A stretch of 64,000 nucleotides of DNA. Source: Moraxella sp. VT-16-12. Its GTDB lineage: Bacteria; Pseudomonadota; Gammaproteobacteria; Pseudomonadales; Moraxellaceae. Below, piece after piece: positions 1 through 10,935 of this stretch. The stretch covers positions 185,685-249,684 of the forward strand of contig NZ_NKHK02000002.1 of NCBI RefSeq assembly GCF_002224245.2, given 5' to 3'. The notes beneath the pieces were generated by a model. That model was given only the letters and a program-made list of their open reading frames with translations, ran no database searches and was not told where the DNA came from. The number at the start of each line of letters is the position of its first letter. Within the stretch, counting starts at the first letter, position 1. The translations under genes and the position numbers were made by a program.

Positions 1-25
1 AAACTTATCTTAAACAAAAAAAACC

Positions 26-50
26 ACCTGACAAAGCCAAGTGATTTTTA
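26..50 (-). terminator. Rho-independent terminator after glyS
   Basis: Read leftward, an imperfect 8-bp stem (ATCACTTG with CAGGTGGT, two G-T pairs) with a short loop is followed by a run of T. It lies about 30 bp past the glyS stop codon and would end the glyQ-glyS transcript. Confidence 0.6.
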
Positions 51-79
51 GTATTATTAGGCAAACTCACTTATTTAGA

Positions 80-2179
80 CTAGCTTTGTAACTGCCCAAT
101 ATCCGCCACGCTCAAAAACAACGTTCGCACCTGCCCAAGCAAAGCCAAGCGGTTATTTTTAAGCTGCTCATCATCGCTATTAACCATCACCGTATCAAAA
201 AAGGCAGTCAAAGGTTCTGCTAAGGCACTCAAAGCGGTCAATACCCCTTGATAATCTGCCATCTCTTGTAAAGGCTTTGTCTGCTCTTTGGCGGTTTGTA
301 GTGCTTGATACAAGGCTTGCTCAGCAGGCTCGGCAAGTAGCTTAGTATCAACGCCATCAGCCACCACATCTGCCTTGGCTAAGATGTTGGCAACACGTTT
401 GTTGTTTTGTGATAAGGTGTCCGCTTGGGGCAAGGCACGAAACGCCTGCACCGCACGCACTCGCTCATCAAAATCAAGGGGCGTTTGCACATTGATGGCT
501 TGCACCGCTTGTATGGTGTCTACGCTCACGCCTTGCTCGGTGTACATGGCACGATAGCGAGAGCTAATAAACGCCATGACATCGGCAAAGGTTTTATCTG
601 CCTTGGCAATTTTGTCGCCATAATGGTTAATCGCTGCACTGACCAAAGTGTCTAGACTAAGTGGCAGTTTGTTTTCAATCAAAATCCGCAAAATGCCAAT
701 GCTGGCTCGTCTTAAACTAAATGGGTCTTTTGAGCCTGTGGGTGCTTCATCAATACCAAAAATCCCCACCAAAGTATCCAAGCGGTCAGACAACGCTAAG
801 GCAATGCCAATCGGGCTTTTGGGCAGTGTATCGCCACTAAATCTGGGCAAATACTGCTCAGTGATGGCATCTGCCACGCTCGCTTTTTCACCTGATTTGT
901 AAGCATAATAAGTGCCTGCCACGCCTTGAAGCTCTGGAAACTCACCCACCAAGGTGGTCGCCAAATCTGCCTTGGACAGCTCGCCTGCTCGCACCACGTC
1001 CGCCAAAGCTACGCCTTGCCAGTTGCCTTTTGCCTGCACATTCTCCACAATAAAACTGGATAATTTGGCAATACGCTCACCCTTTTCCCAAATCGTGCCA
1101 AGTTTGTCCTGAAACACACGAGTTTTTAGGGTGTTGGCAAACTCAATCAATGGGCGTTTTTGGTCTTGCAAAAAGAAAAATTCAGCATCTGCTAGACGTG
1201 GGCGTACCACTTTTTCGTTGCCAGCAATCACCGCTTGTTTGTCTTTGCTGTCAATGTTGCTGATAAAGATAAAATTAGGCTTTAATTTGCCGTCTTTGTC
1301 CGTCAAACAAAAATACTTTTGGTCAGCTTGCATGGTGCTAATCAAGGCTTCTTGGGGAACTGCCAAAAAGCGTTCATCAAAGTTAGCTCTAAGGGCAACA
1401 GGCAAATCCACAAGGGCAGTTACTTCATCAAGCAGCTCATCAGGCACGATGGCAAGTGCTTCCACTTCGTCCGCCAACTGTTTGACATCTGTGATGATTT
1501 TTGCTTGGCGTTTGGCAAAATCGGCAATCACTTGGCGACTTACCAGTAGCTCTTCATAATTATCCGCATGGTCAATGACAAAAAACTCAGGGGCGTGATA
1601 GCGATGACCACGGCTTTGGTTGCCTGTTTTGTGTCCTTGAATGGTCGCGTCAATCACCGCCCCATCACGCATCAAAACCACCCACTGCACAGGACGCACA
1701 AATTCGTGCTTGTCAGCTCCAGAACGCATACGTTTGGCGATGGGTAGCTCATCTAAGGCTTTTTGGATAAGAGATGGCAATAAATCGTCCACCTTTTCGC
1801 CTTTGATGGTCATCTCATAACCAATATATTCGCCCTTTTTGTCGCTGATGGTGATTAACTCATCTTTGGTTAGGTTTAAGCCACTTGCATTGAGCCCTTG
1901 CAAAAAGCCCTGACCCGCTCGTGTCAGCTCGCCTGTTTCGTCAAATGCCGCTTTAATGCTTGGGCCTTTTTTGGTTTCGGTTTTGTCAGGGGTAACACTT
2001 GCCACACCAAAAATCTGCACCGCCAAACGCCGTGGGGCAGCATAGCTTTTGATACGCTCAAAAGCGATGTTTTGTTCGGTCAAAGACTTTTCAATGCTGT
2101 CTTGTAAGGCATTTTGTAAGGTTTTTAAGGATTTTGGGGGCAGCTCTTCGGTGCCAAGTTCAAATAGGATTGTGTTCAT
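80..2179 (-). CDS. glyS: Glycyl-tRNA synthetase beta subunit
   Basis: This is the beta subunit of the alpha2-beta2 bacterial glycyl-tRNA synthetase, which charges tRNA-Gly in the cytoplasm together with GlyQ. The protein of about 699 residues starts with the family signature LFELGTEELPPK and carries the expected middle region (PTGSKDPFSLRRASIGILRI) and C-terminal anticodon-binding part. I chose the ATG at 2179 because an AAAAAAGGT ribosome-binding site lies just before it; an upstream in-frame start at 2197 has no such site and adds six unusual residues. In most relatives glyS directly follows glyQ. Here an accessory gene and a broken gene separate them, so glyS now depends on readthrough or on its own upstream promoter. 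Confidence 0.97.
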   Translation of the reverse strand: MNTILFELGTEELPPKSLKTLQNALQDSIEKSLTEQNIAFERIKSYAAPRRLAVQIFGVASVTPDKTETKKGPSIKAAFDETGELTRAGQGFLQGLNASGLNLTKDELITISDKKGEYIGYEMTIKGEKVDDLLPSLIQKALDELPIAKRMRSGADKHEFVRPVQWVVLMRDGAVIDATIQGHKTGNQSRGHRYHAPEFFVIDHADNYEELLVSRQVIADFAKRQAKIITDVKQLADEVEALAIVPDELLDEVTALVDLPVALRANFDERFLAVPQEALISTMQADQKYFCLTDKDGKLKPNFIFISNIDSKDKQAVIAGNEKVVRPRLADAEFFFLQDQKRPLIEFANTLKTRVFQDKLGTIWEKGERIAKLSSFIVENVQAKGNWQGVALADVVRAGELSKADLATTLVGEFPELQGVAGTYYAYKSGEKASVADAITEQYLPRFSGDTLPKSPIGIALALSDRLDTLVGIFGIDEAPTGSKDPFSLRRASIGILRILIENKLPLSLDTLVSAAINHYGDKIAKADKTFADVMAFISSRYRAMYTEQGVSVDTIQAVQAINVQTPLDFDERVRAVQAFRALPQADTLSQNNKRVANILAKADVVADGVDTKLLAEPAEQALYQALQTAKEQTKPLQEMADYQGVLTALSALAEPLTAFFDTVMVNSDDEQLKNNRLALLGQVRTLFLSVADIGQLQS

Positions 2180-2219
2180 TGTTTGACCTTTTTTCAATTA
2201 TAGATTAAACATTAAGTTT

Positions 2220-2392
2220 TTAAGATTTATCTGCCAACCATTTTTCTAAAATTTTTAACATTTCATCAACACTTGGCTGTTTTTTTAGGCGGTGTTGGTC
2301 TTGGTTTGGCATTTTCTAAATCATGTGAAAATTACTCTATTGCTTTTTCATCTGTTACCACAAAATTTTTAAAAAAATGATGAAGTTGCCAT
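2220..2392 (-). pseudogene. Broken antitoxin-like small gene
   Basis: A GGAG ribosome-binding site precedes an ATG at 2392 that reads MATSSFF and then stops because of a run of seven T. Skipping one T gives KNFVVTDEKAIE, an in-frame TAA, FSHDLENAKPRP, and after a second frame change KKQPSVDEMLKILEKWLADKS ending at 2220. The stitched product of about 55 residues resembles small type II antitoxin-like proteins that start with a conserved FxKNFVV-type segment. The resemblance is from memory. Two frame breaks plus one stop show decay. The last part is also an open frame of 30 codons (2220-2312). It lies directly after the 313-residue accessory gene, so the two may be the relic of one imported module. 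Confidence 0.5.
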
Positions 2393-2443
2393 ACTATAAA
2401 CTCCACAAATAATTTATAAATAAGCTCTTAATTGAAAAATACT

Positions 2444-3385
2444 TTATCTAGATAAGTCATCTTCAAATAATAAAGAGCCATCACCAATAACACTCAAACT
2501 ATTCAAACGCTCTTTAATATTAATTTCTTTCTCATATAAACATTCAATTTCTGATAACACTGTTGATGAGAAGTTTCCAAATAAAAATTTCAAATATTCA
2601 TCCAGTAAAGCAATATCTAAATCTAGTGGTTTTATGTCTCTAATAAATTTTTGATATGACGACACTTTTGTATTATTTAACAACCATATAAGAATTTCTT
2701 TTTGAGAATACTTCATATCTGATAAGCAAAATTTATCATAACTACTACAATTTATCAAATGAAAAGCCTTGCTATCATATTTTAATTCATGTGTATACAA
2801 GTTTTTATTTTGAGCTTCATTGCAAATAAGCTCATAACTCTTTTGGATTATTTTGAGTACAGTTTTATTTAAAAATTTTTTAATTTTTTCATTATTTGTA
2901 TACACATTAGAAAAATTATCTTTTTCCAAACCGTCTGTAAGGTATTTTTGAAAAAAAGAAATCAAATCAAGACTTTCATTTTTTTCCTTAACACTCATAG
3001 AAAATCTATCATAGCGATATGTTTTATAAAACTTTCCCAATAAACACAAAAATTCTTTATGATTTTTTCCAAGATTAAAAAAATCCTTGCTGTCAATAAG
3101 ATAGTTCTTACTCAATCTGTCAAATAAATGATTTGTATCGTGAGTAATTAAACTGCTCTCAATATTATCAACACTCACACCATCATTAAACTCTCTTAAA
3201 ATAATGCCAATTTTAAAAACTCTTTCAAAACCAACTGATAAATGATACAAGCAATGAAAAACATCACTTGTATCATTTAAATACTCCAAATCATCAAAAC
3301 ACTTTAAACCATCATAAACAAAGGTTAGGGCTATATCCAACTCTGTGCCTAATTCAAAATTTTGCCAAAACTGTTCTTGGTTCAT
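2444..3385 (-). CDS. Accessory protein between glyQ and glyS, possible HEPN-like fold
   Basis: I do not recognise a named family. The 313-residue protein is soluble, rich in Lys, Asn, Phe and Tyr, and mostly helical, and its DNA is clearly more AT-rich than glyQ and glyS. The N-terminal half has a pattern seen in HEPN-type helical domains: [19 protein letters not shown], then [14 protein letters not shown], then [18 protein letters not shown] read this as weak resemblance, not proof. Its ATG overlaps the glyQ stop (ATGA), and the AAGGAG site inside the end of glyQ sits 9 bases before it, so it should be translationally coupled to glyQ. A decayed antitoxin-like gene follows. It was probably acquired horizontally and could be a toxin or defence protein. 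Confidence 0.7.
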   Translation of the reverse strand: MNQEQFWQNFELGTELDIALTFVYDGLKCFDDLEYLNDTSDVFHCLYHLSVGFERVFKIGIILREFNDGVSVDNIESSLITHDTNHLFDRLSKNYLIDSKDFFNLGKNHKEFLCLLGKFYKTYRYDRFSMSVKEKNESLDLISFFQKYLTDGLEKDNFSNVYTNNEKIKKFLNKTVLKIIQKSYELICNEAQNKNLYTHELKYDSKAFHLINCSSYDKFCLSDMKYSQKEILIWLLNNTKVSSYQKFIRDIKPLDLDIALLDEYLKFLFGNFSSTVLSEIECLYEKEINIKERLNSLSVIGDGSLLFEDDLSR

Positions 3386-4326
3386 TCATTATTCTCCTTC
3401 GGCAGCCACTTCTCCAACGCTTCTGCCTTATGTGCTTCGTCCGCCAAAGGAAAGCCAAGTTTAGCTCTTGCCACCGTGTAGCTTGTCGCCACTTTACGAG
3501 CCAATGTCCGCACACGCAGGATAAAACGCTGACGCTCGGTAACACTAATCGCCCCACGAGCATCTAGTAGGTTAAAAGTATGGCTTGCCTTTAAGACCAT
3601 CTCATAAGCAGGCAAGGGCAAATTGGCAATGACAAGGCGGTCAGCTTCGCTTTCATAAAAATCAAACAGCTCAAAAAGTTTGTCCACATTGGCATATTCA
3701 AAGTTGTAGGTGGACTGCTCCACTTCGTTTTGGTGAAAGACATCACCATAAGTTACCCGTCCAAACTCACCGTCTGTCCACACCAAATCATAGACGCTGT
3801 CCACGCCCTGAATGTACATAGCAAGGCGTTCAAGCCCATAAGTAATCTCGCCTGTTACAGGGAAACACTCAATTCCCCCCACCTGCTGAAAATAGGTAAA
3901 TTGGGTAACTTCCATGCCATTGAGCCACACTTCCCAGCCCAAGCCCCACGCCCCCAAAGTTGGGCTCTCCCAGTTGTCTTCTACAAATCGCACATCGTGG
4001 GTCAGTGTATCAATCCCCAAAGCTTCTAGGGAGCCTAAATACAGCTCTTGGATATTGGACGGATTAGGTTTTAGCACCACTTGAAACTGATAATAATGCT
4101 GCAAGCGGTTTGGGTTGTCGCCATAACGCCCATCGGTGGGACGGCGAGACGGCTGAACATAAGCGGCGTTCCATTTTTCGGGGGTTAAAGCTCGTAAAAA
4201 GGTTGCTGTATGAAATGTCCCTGCTCCCATTTCCATGTCATAAGGCTGCAACACCACACAGCCACGGCTTGCCCAGTAGTTTTGAAGGGTTAGGATAATC
4301 TCTTGGAAAGTTAGGGGAGTTTTCAT
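3382..4326 (-). CDS. glyQ: Glycyl-tRNA synthetase alpha subunit
   Basis: The alpha subunit forms the class II catalytic core for glycine activation and partners GlyS. The 314-residue length fits the family, and the sequence is nearly canonical: [18 protein letters not shown] at the start, [39 protein letters not shown], and [22 protein letters not shown] place the start at the ATG at 4326, since MKTPLTFQ matches the family N terminus; an in-frame GTG at 4335 is the alternative. Its stop codon overlaps the next gene, which is not glyS but an accessory insertion. Confidence 0.97.
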   Translation of the reverse strand: MKTPLTFQEIILTLQNYWASRGCVVLQPYDMEMGAGTFHTATFLRALTPEKWNAAYVQPSRRPTDGRYGDNPNRLQHYYQFQVVLKPNPSNIQELYLGSLEALGIDTLTHDVRFVEDNWESPTLGAWGLGWEVWLNGMEVTQFTYFQQVGGIECFPVTGEITYGLERLAMYIQGVDSVYDLVWTDGEFGRVTYGDVFHQNEVEQSTYNFEYANVDKLFELFDFYESEADRLVIANLPLPAYEMVLKASHTFNLLDARGAISVTERQRFILRVRTLARKVATSYTVARAKLGFPLADEAHKAEALEKWLPKENNE

Positions 4327-4385
4327 GATTTTCACTTTGATTGATAAAAATAGCCTATTTTAGCACAATCCACCCCCATAAAACA

Positions 4386-4418
4386 AAAAACCACACAGTT
4401 TTTGTATGGTTTTTAGCC
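4386..4418 (-). terminator. Terminator after the PspC-domain gene
   Basis: Read leftward, AAAACCATACA and TGTGTGGTTTT form a hairpin with a 5-base loop followed by Ts. It lies between the pspC-like gene and glyQ and separates the two transcripts. Confidence 0.6.
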
Positions 4419-4431
4419 GATAAGTTTTGAC

Positions 4432-4683
4432 TTAGTTGATGCGTCTGGGTGTATTTGCGTGGTCAATATAAGACTCAGGGGTTGCCTCTGGCATGACTGT
4501 CCACAAAATCGCATAAGCCACAATCGCAATCCACAAGGTAACCGTTACTGTCAAAGGAATGGATAACACAAACAGCAATCTTAGCATATTTGGCGACCAC
4601 CCCAAATATTCCCCCACACCACCAAACACGCCTGCCAACATACGGTTATTTTTTGAGCGATGAAGTTTGGCTAATTTTTGCAT
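4432..4683 (-). CDS. PspC-domain membrane protein
   Basis: A small inner-membrane protein of 83 residues with a PspC domain. The family core is visible: KLHRSKNNRMLAGVFGGVGEYLGW at the N terminus, then one long hydrophobic segment (LRLLFVLSIPLTVTVTLWIAIVAYAILW) that can span the membrane once or as a hairpin. PspC proteins often sense or modulate envelope stress, but stand-alone forms like this are poorly characterised, and no pspA or pspF is nearby. I chose the ATG at 4683 because GGGAG lies 6 bases upstream; the in-frame start at 4695 is before that site. Confidence 0.85.
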   Translation of the reverse strand: MQKLAKLHRSKNNRMLAGVFGGVGEYLGWSPNMLRLLFVLSIPLTVTVTLWIAIVAYAILWTVMPEATPESYIDHANTPRRIN

Positions 4684-4826
4684 AAACTCTCCCATTTAAA
4701 AGGTTTTGATTGTCGTTATTTAATGCTTACTATACCTGAAAACCCAACCTTTTACCCAAAGGCTTTGTTAAAGTTTGTTGTATTTTATCAAAAAAATGTC
4801 ATGATCTTTACCAAAACCTTTTGGTA

Positions 4827-5852
4827 TCATGCCAATACCATCTCACTTGCCAGCACCACACCTTTATCTAATAAAGCCCGTCCTTTTGGCGTACGCTGAA
4901 TATAACCTTGTTGTATCAAATATGGCTCTATCACATCTTCTAGCGTACCACGGTCTTCCGCCATGGCAGCAGCAATGGCTTCCACACCAGCAGGTCGCCC
5001 ATCAAACCGCTCTTTTAGCATGGATAAATACCGCCTGTCTAAATGGTCAAGCCCTTGTTTGTCCACAGACAGCATATCCAAAGCAAGGCTTGCCATCTGC
5101 CCTGTTACCACGCCATCGCCTTTGACTTCGGCATAATCACGCACTCGGCGAAGCAAACGGTTGGCAATGCGGGGTGTGCCACGGCTACGGCGAGCCACTT
5201 CACTTGCCCCATCGCTTTGAATCTGCACTCCAAGCAATCTGCCCGAGCGTTTGACAATCGTGGTCAAATCTGCCACATCATAAAATTCTAGCCTTTGCAC
5301 AATACCAAAACGGTCTCTAAGTGGCGATGTCAAAAGTCCTGCTCGTGTGGTTGCCGCCACCAAAGTAAAAGGGGGCAAATCCAGCTTAATAGAACGTGCC
5401 GCAGGACCTTCACCTATCATGATGTCAAGCTGATAGTCTTCCATTGCAGGATACAATATCTCTTCAATGACAGGGCTAAGTCTATGAATCTCATCAATAA
5501 ACAGCACGTCGCCTTCTTCTAAATTGGTCAGCATGGCAGCCAAATCGCCTGCTCGCTCCAACACAGGACCACTTGTGCTACGCAAATTACCCCCCATCTC
5601 ACGAGCGATGATGTTTGCCAGTGTGGTTTTGCCAAGCCCCGGCGGTCCAAAGATGAGTGTGTGGTCAAGTGCTTCTCGGCGTTTTTTGGCAGCCCCAATA
5701 AACACTTCCATCTGCTCACGCACCTTGGGCTGACCGATATAATCCGCCAAACTTGTGGGGCGTATGGCTCGGTCTAGGGCATCGTCTTTTTTTAGGTTGG
5801 GGTCTATCAGTCGGTTTTGGCTCATGGTCATTGATGATGATAAAACTGCCAT
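4827..5852 (-). CDS. ruvB: Holliday junction branch migration helicase RuvB
   Basis: RuvB is the hexameric AAA+ motor that works with RuvA to drive Holliday junction branch migration. The 341-residue protein shows Walker A (GPPGLGKTT), Walker B (LFIDEIHRL), sensor 1 (VAATTRAG), the arginine-finger region (SPLRDRFG) and a C-terminal winged helix ending in QRTPKGR. The N terminus is about 8 residues longer than usual; in-frame ATGs at 5831 and 5825 (MSQNRLIDP) are alternative starts, and none of the three has a strong ribosome-binding site. RuvA and RuvC are not adjacent. Confidence 0.97.
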   Translation of the reverse strand: MAVLSSSMTMSQNRLIDPNLKKDDALDRAIRPTSLADYIGQPKVREQMEVFIGAAKKRREALDHTLIFGPPGLGKTTLANIIAREMGGNLRSTSGPVLERAGDLAAMLTNLEEGDVLFIDEIHRLSPVIEEILYPAMEDYQLDIMIGEGPAARSIKLDLPPFTLVAATTRAGLLTSPLRDRFGIVQRLEFYDVADLTTIVKRSGRLLGVQIQSDGASEVARRSRGTPRIANRLLRRVRDYAEVKGDGVVTGQMASLALDMLSVDKQGLDHLDRRYLSMLKERFDGRPAGVEAIAAAMAEDRGTLEDVIEPYLIQQGYIQRTPKGRALLDKGVVLASEMVLA

Positions 5853-6146
5853 TATAAGAAATTTTTAACAATTTGTCGCCTTGATTTGTTGATTGATAAA
5901 AACTTTTATCATCATGGTGCATGATTTTTTTGACCACTTGCATTTATTACCAAACTGCTTCTTAATTGTAAATAATGTTATCAACATGAAACATGATTGA
6001 TTATTTTTTTGACAAAACGCCCGTTTCTTTTGCTCAAAAATAAGATTAAACACCTTATTTATACACTTTTGGCTGATATTCACAAGATTTTTTTGTCATA
6101 AAACAGTATGATATGCACTCCACGTTAATTTCATGGGATTGTCATT

Positions 6147-6566
6147 ATGTTATTAAAACGCATATTCCCCATCACCAACATTACCCTAATTTGTACTTTG
6201 TTGGCATTTGGTAGTCAAAACCACACTCACGCTATGGACGGCGGTCAATATTCACTCCCCAATAAATATCCCCTACTTAACATCAGCGACACCGAGTATA
6301 AACTTGCCCTAGCCCAAGCCCTGTTTGAAATCTGCCCATCCATGCTGACTGTAAAACAACAAGCCCAATTTAATGCCGCTTACCAAAACCAAATTCGCCT
6401 ATTTATGCCAAATGCCAGCGACCCCAAAGAAGCCATGCAAAAACTTGCCAGTAAACAAGACTATCAAGTCGCACTCAAAAGCCTAAAAAACTGGACAGCC
6501 AGCTTTCCACCCAGTGAAAACAAAGCCCTATGCCAAGAATTCGCCCAATCTTCCATCATCTTTTGA
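6147..6566 (+). CDS. Small secreted protein, unknown function
   Basis: I do not recognise this 139-residue protein. It starts with a typical signal peptide (basic MLLKR, a hydrophobic stretch to about residue 22, likely cleavage after THA near residue 29). The mature part is hydrophilic and helical with two cysteines (EICPSML and ALCQEF), about 75 residues apart, that could form a disulfide in the periplasm. The ATG at 6147 follows GGGATTGTCATT. The next gene in the same direction is a D,D-carboxypeptidase 150 bp downstream, with room for its own promoter. Confidence 0.65.
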   Translation: MLLKRIFPITNITLICTLLAFGSQNHTHAMDGGQYSLPNKYPLLNISDTEYKLALAQALFEICPSMLTVKQQAQFNAAYQNQIRLFMPNASDPKEAMQKLASKQDYQVALKSLKNWTASFPPSENKALCQEFAQSSIIF

Positions 6567-6719
6567 TGATAAATGGCAGGCTGTGTCATCATTTTTCACA
6601 CAAAAAGCTGTAAATGCCCTTATAAATTGTTTTAATTTTTTGTGTTTTTTGATATAGTGAGTGTTTTTTATGCCCCCTTGTAGTCGTTTACGTTTCTTTT
6701 TGTATTTCATGGTTATCTT

Positions 6720-7874
6720 ATGACAAGTCGCACCCCAAAAACTCTGCTTGCCTGCCTGATGTTTGCCATCGGTCATGTTGCTTTTGCCAACAACATCACC
6801 CCACCCACCCAAGACAACAACGCCTATATTTTGATGGATTATGATACAGGCACCATTCTTGCTCAAAAAAACGCTGACATGCCCCTGCCCCCTGCATCAT
6901 TAACTAAAATGATGACCAGCTACCTACTAGAACAAAAATTACTGTCAGGCGAGATGTCCGAAGATACGCCCATTAAAATGAGCCAATCGGCATGGTGTCG
7001 TGGTTCTAGCAGTGAATCATGTATGTACGTTCCCCTAAACGAAAGTGCCAGAGCCATTGATATGCTTCGTGGTATCATCATTCAATCAGGCAATGACGCA
7101 TCAAAAGCAGTCGCTGAGCACATGGCAGGCTCTGAGTCAGCTTTTGCCATACTGATGAACGATGAAGCCAAAAAACTGGGCATGACTGCCACACATTTTG
7201 AAAACGCCACAGGCATGCCATCGCCCAACCATAAAGCCAGTGCCAAAGATTTGGCAGTACTGTCTCGTGCGGTCATCAAAAATAGTGGGGCTTATTATAA
7301 AATCTATGCTGAAAAAGAATTTACCTACAACAACATCAAGCAACAAAACCGCAACGCCCTACTGTTTACCGACAGCACTGTGGACGGATTAAAAACAGGG
7401 CACACTGGTGAGTCAGGCTACTCCCTATCAGCTTCGGGCGAACGAGACAATATGCGTCTGATTGCGGTGGTTTTAGGGGCAAAAAGCATGCAAGCTCGTG
7501 CTGACCAAGCAGGCGAATTGCTCAACTTTGGCTTTGGACATTTTGCCAACATCGTTGTCGCCCCAAAAGGTCAGGACGCAGGGGTAGCACCTGTCAAATT
7601 TGGTCAAGTCAAAACCGTCAAAACCGTTACGGCAGACACTTTAAAGGTGCTGACCACCAAAACCCAAAAACCTGTCATCAGCCACACCACCAAATTTGAT
7701 GACACCATCACCGCCCCCATCAAAAAAGGTCAAGAACTTGGTCAGATGATGGCAGTGGTTGATGGCAATGTGGTCGCCAGCACCCCCATCATTGCTACCG
7801 AAGACGTGGAACAAGCAGGCATCATGAGTCGTATGTGGGAGAGTTTGGTGGATTGGGTTAAAGGACTTTTTTAA
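6720..7874 (+). CDS. dacC: D-alanyl-D-alanine carboxypeptidase (PBP5/6 type)
   Basis: A low-molecular-mass penicillin-binding protein that trims the terminal D-Ala from peptidoglycan pentapeptides. The 384-residue sequence has a signal peptide (to about residue 23, HVAFA), the catalytic SLTK box (PPASLTKMMTSY), the SGN box (IIQSGNDASKAVAEHMAG) and the KTG box (DGLKTGHTGESGYSLSASG). A C-terminal beta domain and a final amphipathic stretch (MSRMWESLVDWVKGLF) fit membrane anchoring of the PBP5 class. Assignment to dacA versus dacC cannot be settled here. Confidence 0.93.
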   Translation: MTSRTPKTLLACLMFAIGHVAFANNITPPTQDNNAYILMDYDTGTILAQKNADMPLPPASLTKMMTSYLLEQKLLSGEMSEDTPIKMSQSAWCRGSSSESCMYVPLNESARAIDMLRGIIIQSGNDASKAVAEHMAGSESAFAILMNDEAKKLGMTATHFENATGMPSPNHKASAKDLAVLSRAVIKNSGAYYKIYAEKEFTYNNIKQQNRNALLFTDSTVDGLKTGHTGESGYSLSASGERDNMRLIAVVLGAKSMQARADQAGELLNFGFGHFANIVVAPKGQDAGVAPVKFGQVKTVKTVTADTLKVLTTKTQKPVISHTTKFDDTITAPIKKGQELGQMMAVVDGNVVASTPIIATEDVEQAGIMSRMWESLVDWVKGLF

Positions 7875-8022
7875 TCACAGATAAAGTCGGCTACGGTCGG
7901 CTTTTTTATTTGATAAAATTTTGATAAGATAGAGTTGGTTTAAAATGGTAGCTTAAATGGTGGCTTAAAATCAATTAACCACCGCCAGCTCTGCCAAAGG
8001 CAACAGCCATCTATCAACATAA

Positions 8023-9063
<1,041 letters not shown>

Positions 9064-9133
9064 ATCACCATCACTTCAGGTTACTACGAGACATTTGTCA
9101 GTTTATTAATTTACCATAAGTTTTATAATAAGA

Positions 9134-9688
9134 TTGGTATCAATTTTAGTTGCCAATTATATCCCTGACGGCATAAACGTCATGCTCCAATCAGAAAATG
9201 GACTGTTGGGCATTGGGGCATTTCCTAGCGAAGATGAAGTTGATGCTGATTTGATTAACGCTGGCAAACAAACCGTAACCACCCAACTTGGAGCCAGTTT
9301 TTTTAGCTCATCACAATCGTTTGCTATGATACGTGGTGGCAAGGTCAATCTTGCCATTTTGGGTGCAATGGAAGTGTCAGAGACTGGCGACCTTGCCAAC
9401 TGGATGATACCAGGTAAAATGGTTAAAGGCATGGGTGGAGCGATGGATTTGGTGGCAGGCGTACAGCGAGTGATTGTTTTGATGGAACAGGTCAATAAGC
9501 ACGGCGACCCCAAACTCCTACCCAAATGCCAACTGCCCTTGACGGGCAAAGGTGTGGTTAATCGTATCATCACCGAGCTTGGCGTGTATGATGTCACTGA
9601 CAAAGGGCTACTTTTGGTGGAGCTGGCAGATGGTGTGAGTTTTGATGACGTGCAACAAGTAACGCCTATTACGGTACATCAAAATTAA
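9134..9688 (+). pseudogene. scoB: Truncated succinyl-CoA:3-ketoacid CoA-transferase subunit B
   Basis: From [24 protein letters not shown] onward this is a clear B subunit of 3-oxoacid CoA-transferase, including the catalytic Glu in QSENG and the C-terminal part. The first 30 or so residues, which hold the VNLGIG-type N terminus, are missing. The frame opens at 9110 after a TAA and has only a TTG at 9134 as a poor start. No scoA lies upstream; hemB ends 70 bp before. The A and B subunits are both needed, so this is most likely an inactive remnant left by a deletion that removed scoA and the scoB start. Confidence 0.85.
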
Positions 9689-9711
9689 CATCTAAAAAGA
9701 CACACTAAAAT

Positions 9712-9735
9712 AAAAAGGGCAAACGCCCTTTTTTT
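9712..9735. terminator. Bidirectional terminator between scoB remnant and bamB
   Basis: AAAAAGGGC, an AAAC loop and GCCCTTTTT form a perfect stem with A and T runs on both sides, so it can stop transcripts from the rightward scoB relic and the leftward bamB operon. Confidence 0.85.
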
Positions 9736-10927
9736 AAAATTGCCAAACATTGACCACGCCATCAGTAGTTTGTGTATATAGATGACGGTTTTGGGCGTGC
9801 AGACTGGTCAGTCGCCCTTTGGTTTCAGTACGACTGATGATTTTGCCTGAATTATCCAACACATGAATCACCCCATCCAAATCACCAACCGCCACATAAT
9901 TTCCAATGGCGATAGGATTGGTCAGTTTGCGGTATTTCAGTTCGCTGTTTTCCCACATTTTTTGTCCTGTAATGCGGTCAAACGCCACCACATCACCATC
10001 AAGACTTGCTCCAATCAACAGATTGCCCAATGCAGTCAAGCTTTTGTTGCTTGCCAAAGATGCAGTAAACATGGTCTGACCTGTGGTCGTATCATAGCCT
10101 GTGAGCTGTCCACTGACGCTGATGGCGTATAGATGATGACCCACAACAAGTGGCTGACCGTCCACATCACTCATGCGATGTACTTGACTGCCACCCACCG
10201 CACGCCCCACTCGGCGATTCCATAGCGGTCTACCAATCTCAGGATTGATGGCATAAATACGTCCGTCAGCTGTGCCAAATACCGCTGTTTGACCGTCTAG
10301 GTATAATGGCGTAGCAACTCCCCGCAAGCTGACTTCTGGGGTTTGAGCATTAAACTGCCACACCTGCTGTCCTGTTTGAGTGCTTAGGGCATAAATCACG
10401 CCATCATTTGCAGAGACCATCACACGGTCATGAGCCACCAAAGCAGGTGCAAGTGATGAGCTTGGTAGGGTTTTTTGCCAGCGTATCGCCTGAGAGTTTG
10501 CGTCTATCGCCACCACTTTGCCCGAGCGAGTGCCAACCACCACCGTGCCTGAATCCTTTTCCACGCCAACACCACTAACCACTGCTTCGCCAATATCCAC
10601 CGACCACAGCATTTGACCGCCATGAAGTGCATAAGCTGCCACCAATCCTGAGCGGCTGACAGCAATCAGCGTGCGGTCAATGATGGCAACTTGCAAATCA
10701 ATCACGTCTTTTTTATTGATGGCAGTTTTGTTCAACAAACGTCCGCCACCTTGGGGCAAAGCAATCTTAGCCATAGGATTTAACACCGACACCGCATTAT
10801 CCACCTTGATAAGTTTGGCAGGTTTACGCTCTTGGGGCTTGATACTTTTTGAACAGCCAGCACCCACCAAGCTCACCACGACAAGACTACTTACCAAGGC
10901 AGTTTTAACCAAATTATGATTTTTCAT
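9734..10927 (-). CDS. bamB: Outer membrane assembly factor BamB
   Basis: BamB is the beta-propeller lipoprotein of the BAM complex that inserts beta-barrel proteins into the outer membrane. The 397-residue protein has a lipoprotein signal (MKNHNLVKTALVSSLVVVSLVGAGC) with Cys25 as the probable lipidated residue, though the GAGC lipobox is not the commonest form. It has repeated PQQ-type blades (GTRSGKVVAIDANSQAIRWQ, YALSTQTGQQVWQF, GTADGRIYAINPEIGRPLW). It follows yfgM by 8 bp in the usual order. In many relatives der (engA) comes next; here it is absent and the region instead holds the scoB relic. Confidence 0.95.
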   Translation of the reverse strand: MKNHNLVKTALVSSLVVVSLVGAGCSKSIKPQERKPAKLIKVDNAVSVLNPMAKIALPQGGGRLLNKTAINKKDVIDLQVAIIDRTLIAVSRSGLVAAYALHGGQMLWSVDIGEAVVSGVGVEKDSGTVVVGTRSGKVVAIDANSQAIRWQKTLPSSSLAPALVAHDRVMVSANDGVIYALSTQTGQQVWQFNAQTPEVSLRGVATPLYLDGQTAVFGTADGRIYAINPEIGRPLWNRRVGRAVGGSQVHRMSDVDGQPLVVGHHLYAISVSGQLTGYDTTTGQTMFTASLASNKSLTALGNLLIGASLDGDVVAFDRITGQKMWENSELKYRKLTNPIAIGNYVAVGDLDGVIHVLDNSGKIISRTETKGRLTSLHAQNRHLYTQTTDGVVNVWQF

Positions 10928-10935
10928 AGCATTCC

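Noticed and set aside
1131..1559. Long open frame on the plus strand inside glyS
   Set aside because: It is antisense to a full-length conserved synthetase gene, with low-complexity Ser-rich translation and no ribosome-binding site.
7875..7915. GTCGGCTACGGTCGGC followed by T6 after the D,D-carboxypeptidase gene looks like a terminator
   Set aside because: The two halves are direct repeats, not inverted, so they cannot form a good hairpin.
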